NCBI GenBank assembly: GCA_035542775.1
Contig: DATKKX010000151.1
Coordinates: 1 to 12,761, forward strand
Direction of reading: 5' to 3'
DNA: 12,761 nt
Origin: DATKKX01 sp035542775
GTDB taxonomy: Bacteria > Planctomycetota > Phycisphaerae > UBA1845 > UTPLA1
Shown: in pieces, positions 1 to 7,796 of the stretch
Layout of the letters: each line of letters starts with the position of its first letter
How positions within the stretch are numbered: position 1 is the first letter of the stretch
Notes under the pieces: model-generated
Seen by the model: the letters and a program-made list of their open reading frames with translations, nothing else
The model's database searches: none
Told to the model about the DNA's origin: nothing
Program-made: the position numbers and the translations under genes

Positions 1-1
1 A

Positions 2-610
2 CCCTGTGGCGTCTATGACTGCATTCGGGCACGCGATCCCAAGCACACGCTGTGGCAGACCGACACCGACTTCCACATCAGCGGGTCACAGTACGTGGCG
101 AGCTTCACCAGGAAAGGCACAGAGCCCGGACAGGATGACCGCCTGATCAACGGCAACCTGAACGGAGACGATTGGATCGAGATCCTTGACTATGCCCTGT
201 ATGCGGCTCGATCCGGCACGGCGGTACCCCGGAATACAAACTGCTCAACGACCGGAATTCACGCGGACTTCAGCGGGGACGGGCTTGTTGACACGCTCGA
301 CTTCTCGTTCGTACAGACCTACTTCATGTTCGGCGATGAGGCCGAGTGCTGCGGTCTTGCTCTTGCTCTCACTCAACCGAGGACCTCGATTTCGGTCGCC
401 GAACTCGACGCCCTCGGCTTGCACGATCTGGCCGTCTCCGACCTGAACGGCGATGGCTGGGTTGACACCACCGATGTGGCCCTGTTTGCCGATGGACAGC
501 GTCCTCACTCCGGGCCCGTCGAACTGGGTCATGACGACATCAGCCCGACCAGAGGCACCATGCCGGTCGCTCCTCATGGCAGATCGAGCACGGGCCCGCG
601 TCGCAGATAA
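2..610 (+). CDS. C-terminal part of an exported protein with a three-loop dockerin-like module (5' end outside window)
   Basis: This frame is open from the window edge and ends with TAA at 608-610, giving 202 visible residues; the true start lies upstream. It contains three dockerin/EF-hand-type calcium loops with acidic or Asn residues at positions 1, 3, 5, 9 and 12: N52-D63, D89-D100 and D147-D158 (counting from base 2). The same three-loop module, with nearly the same loop spacing, ends the next gene, and the two share the stretch CIRARD...HTLW before the loops, so they are paralogues. The chain ends in a short basic tail (RRR) with no LPXTG, PEP-CTERM or membrane anchor. Dockerin loops normally bind calcium and pair with cohesin domains. 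Whether that happens here is inference. An internal GTG at 95 is unlikely to be the start, because homology to the paralogue extends upstream of it. Confidence 0.85.
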   Translation, partial: PCGVYDCIRARDPKHTLWQTDTDFHISGSQYVASFTRKGTEPGQDDRLINGNLNGDDWIEILDYALYAARSGTAVPRNTNCSTTGIHADFSGDGLVDTLDFSFVQTYFMFGDEAECCGLALALTQPRTSISVAELDALGLHDLAVSDLNGDGWVDTTDVALFADGQRPHSGPVELGHDDISPTRGTMPVAPHGRSSTGPRRR

Positions 611-661
611 AACCGCTCCGTCGCATGACGATCCGACGGCGGTCGGCGAACGTTGGAAACC

Positions 662-679
662 GAGCGGCCCGCGCCGCTC
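662..679 (+). terminator. GC-rich hairpin downstream of the first gene, possible terminator
   Basis: A perfect 7-bp stem (GAGCGGC at 662-668, GCCGCTC at 673-679) closes a 4-base loop about 50 bases after the stop codon at 610. No T-run follows, so a classical intrinsic terminator is not shown. It could be a Rho-independent terminator lacking a U-tract or an mRNA-end stabiliser. Confidence 0.35.
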
Positions 680-882
680 ACCGGGTTGAAGGAATCGGAT
701 TGGGTGAATCATCTGCCGAACGCACGTGATGCGGCTAAAGAGACAGGGCCTCACGCCCGGCAGATCAGTCGTACCGCTCCGTGATCCGGAGTCGGCGACA
801 GTGTGATGGGAGGGGACGGACCCTTCACCATGGAACGACGGGGGCCGACGCAGGGAGACAGGCGGAAGTTGCCGTCACAGAT

Positions 883-890
883 AAGAGGAG
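883..890 (+). promoter_or_regulatory. Ribosome binding site fixing the start at 901
   Basis: AAGAGGAG lies 10 bases before the ATG at 901. It is the best Shine-Dalgarno match near the start of the beta-helix protein. It favours ATG 901, directly ahead of the signal peptide, over the upstream in-frame GTG at 781. Confidence 0.65.
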
Positions 891-900
891 CGTCACCGAG

Positions 901-3900
901 ATGAGAGAGAGAAACCACATTATGCAGGGCACCTTGACCGCCGCGGTCGCGACTCTGATGTTGGCGGCCGCTGCAGGGGCGACAGACAGGTACGTGCCCG
1001 GCGAATACTCGACGATCCAGGCGGCTGTCGACGCCGCCAGTCCCGGCGATACCATCCACGTGGCGGCGGGGACGTACGCCGAAGCTGTCATCATCAACAA
1101 AGCGTTGACCATCCAGGGAGCAGGCTGTGCCGGCACCACGATCGATGCAACCGGACAGACCTCGGATATCGCCGTCAACATCTCCAGCCCGGGCGGCGAC
1201 GTCATGTTCGACGGGTTCGCGATCAGAACCAAGGGTGTGCCCTATCCAGACATGACTTTCGGCATGAACGTCGTGTCCACGACGCCCGGATCCACCATTA
1301 CCGTGACGAACAGCGCCATCGAGGGCACCGGCGACCCGCTCAATTACGAGTGCGGCGTTTATGTGCATGGGACCTCGGCCGCCTTTGTGTTCCAGCACAA
1401 TCTCGTGACCGCCGGCGGCGGGAACCCTATCCTCATTGAAAAGAATCCGGGCCCCACGGATGTGAGCTACAACACCCTGGACGCCGGCTCGTACGGCATG
1501 AGCTGCTTCTACATGACCTATGGCAACACGTGGGTCACGTCGTTGCAGCGTTTCAGCTACAACACATTTGACCTTGGCAGCGGTGAGGCCTACGACGCGG
1601 ACCACGCCGTACATGGCATCTCCATCACCGGCGCCCTCTGGAATTCATATGGCCCCGGCGGCTATTCGAACGTCGAAATCAAAGGCAACCGGTTCTACAA
1701 CGGCCACTCATTCAGCCGGGGCATCGGCCTCTACAACGATGCGGGCATCGACGCCGATGGCCTGATTCAGAACGTCGTCATTCAGGACAACGTGATCGAA
1801 GGTATCACCCCGCCTCCGGCGTCGAGCCTTGGCATCCGCCTTGCCGGTAACGTCACCAACATTACCGTCGAAAACAACCTGATCGGCCAACTGGCGAAGG
1901 GCATCATCGGACAGGAAGGTTATTACGGTTCCCATTACCCGGGCAGCGTCACGGCACACGCCAACTCCATCGTCGGCAACGGCGCTGGCGTGGACTGGGC
2001 GTCTGCCGCGGAGCAGCTCCACGCCACCGGCAACTGGTGGGGCGATGCCACCGGGCCCCTGGATGAGACTGGCACCATCGAGGCTCCCCCATGCTCGGAC
2101 CCGGCATCGACGAAGAATGCCGATGGGCTGGGCAACAGCGCCTCCGAAAACGTCGACTACTGTCCCTGGTTGAATGCACCTGCCATCATCACCCTCACGC
2201 CGGACAACACCTGCTACGAGGTGGGAGACAACGTGGTTGTTGACATTGTCCTCTCCGACGCGACTACCGAGATCGTCGGCGGCCAGTTCTGGCTGGAGTA
2301 TGACGAAACCAAACTGTCATATGCGCCCGGCCCGTTGAATCCCGTCGGAGTGTCGCCCTGGGCCGTGCTGATCTACCAGTTACACTCCCCGCCGACGATC
2401 TTCCTCTCCGTCGGCATGCTCGGCGGTGGCGTCGGCGACTACAGCGGCACGATGGCCCGCCTGACCTTCACGGCCGCCGCCGAAATCTGTGACACCGCCG
2501 CCCTGGTCCACTTCAAGAATCCCGACGGCGACCCGCCGACAAGGCTCTCCGACCGCGTCGACACCGCCGTCTATCCGGCCAAGGTAGACCTCGCCGGCAT
2601 CACCATCGACAGCACGCCGCCGACGGCGACGCAGGGCGCGATCGCACCTTGCTACGCGACTGCGGGCGAGGCCGACGCCGCAGCCCTGGCGGCAACCACC
2701 GCCCTCGCCGACAACTGCGGCCCGGTGGGCGTCACCAAGGCCGTTTACACCGGTGCCGGCGACTGCGACACCTCGATCGTAATACGCGTGTCGGATTCGT
2801 GCGGGAATCACACCGATTACACCTACAACACCCTTGTGGACGACACGCCGCCATCGGCGACACAGGGCACGATTGCGGCTTGCTACGCGTCTGCGGGCGA
2901 CGCCGACGCCGCAGCCCTGGCGGCAACCACCGCTCTCGACGACAACTGCGGCCCCGCGGGCGTCACCAAGGCCGTGTACACCGGGGCCGGCGACTGCGAC
3001 ACCTCGATCGTCATACGCGTGTCGGATCCGTGCGGGAATCACACCGATTATACCTACAACACCCGCGTGGACGGCACGCCGCCGGTGGTGATCTGCCCGG
3101 GCAACATCAGCAAGAGCGCGGACGCCGGGCTGTGCACCGCGGTGGTGACCTGGGCGGCAGCGACGGCTCTGGACAACTGCGATGGGGATGTCTCGGGAAC
3201 AGTGCTATACGACATCGACCTGGACGACAACGGATCGATCGACGACACCCAGGCCGGCACGACCTACACGTTCCCGACGGGTACCCACAAGGTCGTCGCC
3301 CGGGCGACGGATACCTGCGGGAACACGGGCACCTGCTTCTTCCTGGTGACGGTCGGCAATCTAAATGAACTGATGGTCAACCTCGAACTGCGCGGGACGA
3401 CAAACGGCCCGTTTGACCGCTGCATCACATTTGAACTGGACCCCGGAGCCGTAACCGTGAAGCAGGTGGTGACGTTTGTCGCCAACGGTGGCGGCAGCCG
3501 CGCGGATGACGTGCCGGTGCAGGTACCAATTACCTGCCCGGGTTTCACCGGCTTCACCTGCATCCGCGCCCGTGATGATCTTCACACGCTCTGGGCGGCC
3601 CAGACCGCCGCTGAGGGCTTTGGAATCGTCGGCACCCAATACGCAGCCGACTTCACCGATGATCGCGGCCCCGACAACCGTCTGGTCCTCGGCAATCTGA
3701 ACGGCGATCAATGGATCGACGTGCTCGACTTCTCGATCTATGTGGTCCGCTTCGGCCAGACGTTCCCGGTGAACCTGACCTGCTCCTACACCGGCAGGCA
3801 TCCGGACTTCGACGGAAGCGGCTTGGTCGATTCATCGGATTTCTCTGTCATTCAGGCCTACTTCCTGTTCGCCGATGACACCGGGTGCGCCTCGCCGTTC

Positions 3901-4164
3901 ACCGGAACGGAACCGGTCACGCGCATCGCGGTAAGTGATCTTGCCAGGTACGACCTGCGCGATCTGGCTCCGGCCGACTTGAATCATGACGGCTGGATTG
4001 ACGCAGCCGACATCGCCGCATTTGCCGCCGGCGTGATGCCTGACCCAGGGCCCGTGGATGTCGGTGAGCCGGAAATCATCAGCCCCGGCAGCGGTATCCG
4101 GGTGAGCCGACCGCAGCCCGCCGCGGACCCGCCTGCAGGCCGGCAGAAGGTGATGCGGCGATAG
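901..4164 (+). CDS. Large exported beta-helix / cohesin-like / HYR / dockerin-like protein
   Basis: Predicted 1087 residues. ATG 901 is chosen for its Shine-Dalgarno and because it begins a signal peptide (basic start, hydrophobic TLTAAVATLMLAAAAGA, cleavage near residue 27); ATG 922 is an alternative. Residues ~30-385 form a right-handed parallel beta-helix (STIQAAVDAA...GDTIHVAAGTY opening, GNWWGDATGP near the end), a fold of polysaccharide-active or adhesive proteins; I see no definable catalytic site. Residues ~429-570 are cohesin-like (VGGQFWLEYDETKL). Two nearly identical 77-residue repeats (572-648, 649-725) precede an HYR domain (~726-818; DNC and CGN motifs). An unassigned region ~820-930 is followed by three calcium loops (N932-D943, D969-D980, D1026-D1037) and a basic tail. 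The C-terminal ~200 residues are paralogous to the gene upstream. Likely secreted or surface-attached; substrate unknown. No anchor seen. Confidence 0.85.
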   Translation: MRERNHIMQGTLTAAVATLMLAAAAGATDRYVPGEYSTIQAAVDAASPGDTIHVAAGTYAEAVIINKALTIQGAGCAGTTIDATGQTSDIAVNISSPGGDVMFDGFAIRTKGVPYPDMTFGMNVVSTTPGSTITVTNSAIEGTGDPLNYECGVYVHGTSAAFVFQHNLVTAGGGNPILIEKNPGPTDVSYNTLDAGSYGMSCFYMTYGNTWVTSLQRFSYNTFDLGSGEAYDADHAVHGISITGALWNSYGPGGYSNVEIKGNRFYNGHSFSRGIGLYNDAGIDADGLIQNVVIQDNVIEGITPPPASSLGIRLAGNVTNITVENNLIGQLAKGIIGQEGYYGSHYPGSVTAHANSIVGNGAGVDWASAAEQLHATGNWWGDATGPLDETGTIEAPPCSDPASTKNADGLGNSASENVDYCPWLNAPAIITLTPDNTCYEVGDNVVVDIVLSDATTEIVGGQFWLEYDETKLSYAPGPLNPVGVSPWAVLIYQLHSPPTIFLSVGMLGGGVGDYSGTMARLTFTAAAEICDTAALVHFKNPDGDPPTRLSDRVDTAVYPAKVDLAGITIDSTPPTATQGAIAPCYATAGEADAAALAATTALADNCGPVGVTKAVYTGAGDCDTSIVIRVSDSCGNHTDYTYNTLVDDTPPSATQGTIAACYASAGDADAAALAATTALDDNCGPAGVTKAVYTGAGDCDTSIVIRVSDPCGNHTDYTYNTRVDGTPPVVICPGNISKSADAGLCTAVVTWAAATALDNCDGDVSGTVLYDIDLDDNGSIDDTQAGTTYTFPTGTHKVVARATDTCGNTGTCFFLVTVGNLNELMVNLELRGTTNGPFDRCITFELDPGAVTVKQVVTFVANGGGSRADDVPVQVPITCPGFTGFTCIRARDDLHTLWAAQTAAEGFGIVGTQYAADFTDDRGPDNRLVLGNLNGDQWIDVLDFSIYVVRFGQTFPVNLTCSYTGRHPDFDGSGLVDSSDFSVIQAYFLFADDTGCASPFTGTEPVTRIAVSDLARYDLRDLAPADLNHDGWIDAADIAAFAAGVMPDPGPVDVGEPEIISPGSGIRVSRPQPAADPPAGRQKVMRR
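2614..3075 (+). repeat. Two in-frame tandem copies of a 231-bp unit
   Basis: Unit 1 spans 2614-2844 and unit 2 spans 2845-3075, both exactly 231 bp (77 codons) and starting at a TPP motif. A third TPP at 3076 begins a diverged HYR domain. By eye the two units differ at about 21 of 231 positions, many of them synonymous. Each encodes a domain with DNCGP and SCGNHTDY or PCGNHTDY motifs. The low divergence points to a recent tandem duplication or ongoing gene conversion within the gene. Confidence 0.9.
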
Positions 4165-4174
4165 GCGCCGATAA

Positions 4175-4195
4175 CTCGCGGCTGGACGTCGCGAG
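4175..4195 (+). terminator. Hairpin just after the beta-helix gene, possible terminator
   Basis: A 6-bp perfect stem (CTCGCG at 4175-4180, CGCGAG at 4190-4195) with a 9-base loop begins 11 bases after the stop codon. It is followed by A5 rather than T residues, so it is not a canonical intrinsic terminator. Further on, GGGGC 4262-4266 pairs with GCCCC 4272-4276, and a weak CCGG/CCGG stem precedes T5 at 4308-4312. Any of these could end the transcript. Confidence 0.35.
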
Positions 4196-4345
4196 AAAAA
4201 CATGGGCATCGCTCCTGGACGAGCCCAACCGCTTGGTTCAGGCGTGTCAGTGTGACCGGAGGGGGCGTGGTGCCCCGGCAGTGCTCCCCACCCGGCACGA
4301 TCCGGCGTTTTTGGTGTAAAAGGAGAAGGGGCGTCTTGCATAAAA

Positions 4346-4374
4346 TGAAAACTGGGGTCTTTACCCCATATAAA
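4346..4374 (+). promoter_or_regulatory. AT-rich segment with TATAAA box and a perfect hairpin, putative promoter/operator of the third surface gene
   Basis: TATAAA at 4369-4374 could be a -10 box. The matching -35 position (TGAAAA, 4346-4351, 17-base spacer) is a weak fit. Between them lies a perfect 6-bp inverted repeat, TGGGGT 4353-4358 and ACCCCA 4363-4368, with a CTTT loop, ending exactly where the -10 box begins. This is where an operator would sit. A start near 4381 would give a leader of about 120 bases to ATG 4504. The stretch 4313-4400 is visibly more AT-rich than its surroundings. No experimental-grade consensus supports the call. Confidence 0.35.
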
Positions 4375-4503
4375 AGACATGGCTGTAACGCTACAAGATA
4401 GATGGCATCCGGAGGTTGGAACAATACCGATGGTAGGCGGGTTACATCGTTAGAAGAAGTTGAAATCCAACTGCTTCCAGCGAAGCGCCGGCTGGGGAAA
4501 GAC

Positions 4504-7500
4504 ATGTTGAGGGGTTGGGCATTTAGCGTCGTGCTACTGATCGCCGCGTTGGGCCCCACCAACTACGCCTCCGGCCAGTCGTCCGGGCCCGACCTCATAG
4601 GTGGAAGCCTGTGGGGAGCGAGCATCAATTGGGGAACCAGCGGCGACATCACCGGCTACTCCTTCGGCGCCAGCGCCTGCAACGCGGGCAGCGTCGAGGT
4701 TTCCTGGCTGGCTACAAACAACCACCACCCTGTTCAGGGCACTCAGCTTTATCGCCTGAAGAACGGACGTTTCGAGCAAATCGGCCTCGCCTGGGCGATG
4801 CATGAATACTTCGCCCTCGCCTTCGATGAGTGCGACCTGGGCTGCATCACCCCCGACCCGTATACCGGGCTCACGCTGGGTATCGGCTGTTCCAACCCCG
4901 ACAACGCGACCATCGACGGCAAGCAGACCCGCCTGGGCCCCCGTGGCCATATCAACGCATACACCGGCCACTTCCCGTATCCCTTCACGCAGGTGCCCTA
5001 CCCGCCCGGTCCTTACGATGAACGCATCGGCCGCCGCCTTCAGGTCCACGAGGCCGACTTGGATCCCACCCTGAACGAAGGCGCATTGTACTTTGCTGAG
5101 ATCCAATATATCGCTGCGGATGACGCCGTCGCGGGCAATGGGAATAACAATGTCTCCTACCGGCCGGTCACGGTGAGCGGCACGAGCGGCGCGTACGCCC
5201 TGAGCCTTGTCGAAACTACCTTGCAGCAAACGCCGGCCATTCACGCGTGGCAGATCGCCGACGACTCCGTAGAAGAAACCGTCGTGCAGATCCCCGGTGA
5301 AGGCCGGTTTACTCTCGCGGCCAAGGCCTCGGATCTGGGCGACGGAATGTGGCATTACGAGTATGCCGTCTACAACATGAACTCCGACCGCTCCGGACAG
5401 TCCTTCTTTGTGCCCGTTCCCACTGATGTCCTGGTGTCCAACATCGGCTTCCACGATGTCGACTACCATAGCGGCGACAGCGATCCGAATGCGCCGGGTA
5501 CGATACGGGGCACGGACTGGCCCGGTACCCGAACGGCTGACGGCATTATCTGGGCGACCGACTCCTGGAACGCCAACGACCGCCAGGCCAACGCCTTGCG
5601 CTGGGGAACGGTCTACAACTTTCGCTTCGACGCCGATCGTGGCCCGGCCGGCGGGCCGATCACAATCGCCTTGTACAAACCCGGCACCCCGACGGCCGTC
5701 GGCGCCGATACCATCGTGCCCCATCTCACCGTGGGGGCCTGCTGTCTCGGAACCACGACGTGTCTGCCGGACACCCCGCCCGGCGCCTGTGCCGCACAGG
5801 GCGGAAGGTGGTTGGGCGTGGGGGCGGCGTGCTCACCGGACGTGTGCCTGCTGACCGGTGCCTGCTGCGACGCCGCGACCGGTTCGTGCGCGGTGCTGAC
5901 CGAGCCGGCCTGCTCCACGGCGGGCGGGACGTATCTGGGCGATAGCACGACGTGCAACCCCAATCCGTGCCCCCAGCCCAGCCCGCGACTGACGCTCGTC
6001 GCCGATAGGCGGTGCTATCAGCCGGGCGAAACGATGACGGTCGAGCTGTGCATGAACGATATTCAACAGACTGTCGTCGGTGGACAATTCTTCTGGCAGT
6101 ATGACGAGAACGCCTTGCAGCTCCTGGCCGTCGACCCATCGGGCGATTCTTCGGATCCGTTCGACCCGGCGGATCCCTTCGACCAGGAAATCTACGAGTG
6201 TTCCACCGTGGCCGGCAGCGAGTTGCCCCAATGCACGCCAGCACCCGGACTGATCGACTACGCCTTGGGTACGCGCGAGCAAAGCCCTCCTTTCCCCGGT
6301 AAGAGAGGGGCGGCACGCCTGGCGGTCCTCAGCTTTTCCACTCTGCAGCCGATATGCAATCGTGACGACCTCGTCTCCTGGCGCGTTCATGTGCCGCCCA
6401 CCAGGATGAGCGACGCCGATGGAAACCCGGTCTATCCGCTGACCTTCCCTCTCGATGTCGAAGACGATGTGCCGCCGACGTTGATCGATTGTCCGCCCAC
6501 GCCGATCACGGTAAGCAGCGATGACGTCCCGCCGCCCGCGGCCGTAACCTCCACGGACAACTGTGATCTCGCCCCGCAGGTCACCCTTCTGGAGACCCGG
6601 GAAGACGGACGCTGCGCCGAAGTCTACGTGCTGACCCGCACCTGGACCGCGACGGATCTCTGCGGTAACCAGTCGAGCTGCCAGCAGATCATCAACGTTG
6701 AAGGGCCCTGCCGGGGTGCTTGCTGCGATCCGATCTTCGGCGCATGTACGCTCCTGGCCGAGCAGGCGTGCGGCGCCGCCGGCGGCAATTACCAGGGCGA
6801 CGGGACTTCCTGCACGCCCAACAACTGCCCGCCCCCGAACCCGCGGCTGACGCTGGTCGCCGACAGAGAGTGCTACGACGCCGGTGATTCCGTGACGGTG
6901 GAGATCTGGATGAACGACATTCCGCAGTCGATTGTGGGCGGTCAGTTCTTCCTGCACTACAACCCGGCAAAGCTGGCGCTGGGGCGCGTTGATCCGTCCG
7001 GCGACGTCACGGGACCCTTCGACGCCCTCGACCCGTTCGACACCGAGATCTATGAGTGCACGACAGTCGCCGGCGCCGGCCTGCCGCAATGCACTCCGAC
7101 ACCAGGCACGATCGACTATGCCGTGGGCACGCGGGACCAGTCTCCCCCGTTCCCGGGCAGGCTCGGTTCGGCGCGAATGGCCGTACTGAGATTCACGGCT
7201 CTCCAGCCCCTCTGCGACGAAACCGATCTGATCGCCTGGCGGCCGCACGCGCCGCCGACACGCCTGAGCGACGCTGAGGGTGTTCCTAATATGCCTCCAA
7301 ACATCGACCTCGACGTGGTCGACCACACCCCGCCCACGATCGATCCGCCGGCCGCCAACGAAATCACCGAATGTGACCGTTCCGACAACGAGGCCCTGTT
7401 CTATGCCTGGCTGGCTGACAACGGCCACGCCGCGGCCATGGACAACTGCAGTTCGATCACCTGGAGCAACGACTACGACCCAAGCCGTTGGGTCAGCGGC

Positions 7501-7788
7501 CCGGGGGCGCTGTATGTGCAGGTGACCTTCACGGCCGCCGATTTCTGCGGCAATACCTCCAGCACCACCGCGACTTTCGCAATCATCAACACGACCCTGG
7601 GAGATCTGAACTGCGACTGCATGCTGACCATCAGCGACAGTCAGCCCTTCGTGCAGGCCTTGCTTGATCCCGCCGCCTACGTCGCACAACATCCATTCTG
7701 CAACATTCATCTCGCCGACGTGAATCAGGACACCCTGATCGACGGCGCGGACATCCAGGCGTTCATCAATGCGCTGTTGGCCCTATAG
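4504..7788 (+). CDS. Large exported Cys-rich / cohesin-like / dockerin protein
   Basis: Predicted 1094 residues. ATG 4504 is chosen because it starts a clear signal peptide (MLRGW, hydrophobic VVLLIAALG, cleavage near SGQ at 23-25) and is preceded by GGGGAAAG. The frame stays open back to ATG 4402, but that would put 34 polar residues before the signal and has no Shine-Dalgarno. Residues ~26-405 are a domain I do not recognise. Cys-rich GACC repeats lie at 411-448, 451-488 and 738-775. Cohesin-like domains lie at ~495-655 and ~781-942 (VGGQFF followed by YD or YN), about 60% identical by eye. HYR-like DNC...CGN segments follow each one. A classic two-loop dockerin ends the chain (D1034-D1045, D1072-D1083). 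Role inferred: extracellular structural or adhesive protein, possibly cohesin-dockerin assembled. It ends 8 bp from the convergent HDOD-GGDEF gene. Confidence 0.85.
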   Translation: MLRGWAFSVVLLIAALGPTNYASGQSSGPDLIGGSLWGASINWGTSGDITGYSFGASACNAGSVEVSWLATNNHHPVQGTQLYRLKNGRFEQIGLAWAMHEYFALAFDECDLGCITPDPYTGLTLGIGCSNPDNATIDGKQTRLGPRGHINAYTGHFPYPFTQVPYPPGPYDERIGRRLQVHEADLDPTLNEGALYFAEIQYIAADDAVAGNGNNNVSYRPVTVSGTSGAYALSLVETTLQQTPAIHAWQIADDSVEETVVQIPGEGRFTLAAKASDLGDGMWHYEYAVYNMNSDRSGQSFFVPVPTDVLVSNIGFHDVDYHSGDSDPNAPGTIRGTDWPGTRTADGIIWATDSWNANDRQANALRWGTVYNFRFDADRGPAGGPITIALYKPGTPTAVGADTIVPHLTVGACCLGTTTCLPDTPPGACAAQGGRWLGVGAACSPDVCLLTGACCDAATGSCAVLTEPACSTAGGTYLGDSTTCNPNPCPQPSPRLTLVADRRCYQPGETMTVELCMNDIQQTVVGGQFFWQYDENALQLLAVDPSGDSSDPFDPADPFDQEIYECSTVAGSELPQCTPAPGLIDYALGTREQSPPFPGKRGAARLAVLSFSTLQPICNRDDLVSWRVHVPPTRMSDADGNPVYPLTFPLDVEDDVPPTLIDCPPTPITVSSDDVPPPAAVTSTDNCDLAPQVTLLETREDGRCAEVYVLTRTWTATDLCGNQSSCQQIINVEGPCRGACCDPIFGACTLLAEQACGAAGGNYQGDGTSCTPNNCPPPNPRLTLVADRECYDAGDSVTVEIWMNDIPQSIVGGQFFLHYNPAKLALGRVDPSGDVTGPFDALDPFDTEIYECTTVAGAGLPQCTPTPGTIDYAVGTRDQSPPFPGRLGSARMAVLRFTALQPLCDETDLIAWRPHAPPTRLSDAEGVPNMPPNIDLDVVDHTPPTIDPPAANEITECDRSDNEALFYAWLADNGHAAAMDNCSSITWSNDYDPSRWVSGPGALYVQVTFTAADFCGNTSSTTATFAIINTTLGDLNCDCMLTISDSQPFVQALLDPAAYVAQHPFCNIHLADVNQDTLIDGADIQAFINALLAL
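5986..7320 (+). repeat. Diverged duplication of an ~860-bp cohesin-like module
   Basis: The two cohesin-like domains begin at 5986 and 6844, 858 bp (286 codons) apart, both with RLTLVADR. A GACC Cys-rich repeat precedes each at the same distance (residues 451 and 738). Long motifs recur in both copies: VDPSGD, DPFD.EIYEC, LPQCTP, QSPPFPG and PPTR.SDA. The duplication is far older than the 231-bp one in the neighbouring gene, because substitutions are spread throughout. Confidence 0.85.
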
Positions 7789-7796
7789 GCGGGCGG

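Noticed and set aside
781..900. Upstream GTG start extending the beta-helix protein by 40 residues
   Set aside because: The extension is polar and precedes the signal peptide, and the Shine-Dalgarno at 883-890 fits ATG 901.
4326..4341. TTGCAT with upstream G-rich sequence as a sigma54 promoter
   Set aside because: The GG pair needed 12 bases before the GC is AA (4326-4327), so the -24/-12 spacing fails.
4404..4450. Leader segment with GGGTTAC and ACCGATGG words reminiscent of a cyclic-di-GMP (GEMM) riboswitch
   Set aside because: The words are in the wrong order, and the conserved GCAAA core and paired P1b/P2 architecture are not found.
4534..5724. Minus-strand open frame of nearly 400 codons
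   Set aside because: Antisense to the N-terminal half of the third surface protein, with no recognisable motif or ribosome binding site. Treated as a shadow.
5833..7710. Long minus-strand open frame (over 600 codons) opposite the third surface gene
   Set aside because: It lies antisense to a gene with clear signal peptide and domains. Its translation is low-complexity Arg/Gly/Val-rich with no domain, as expected for a GC-rich shadow frame.
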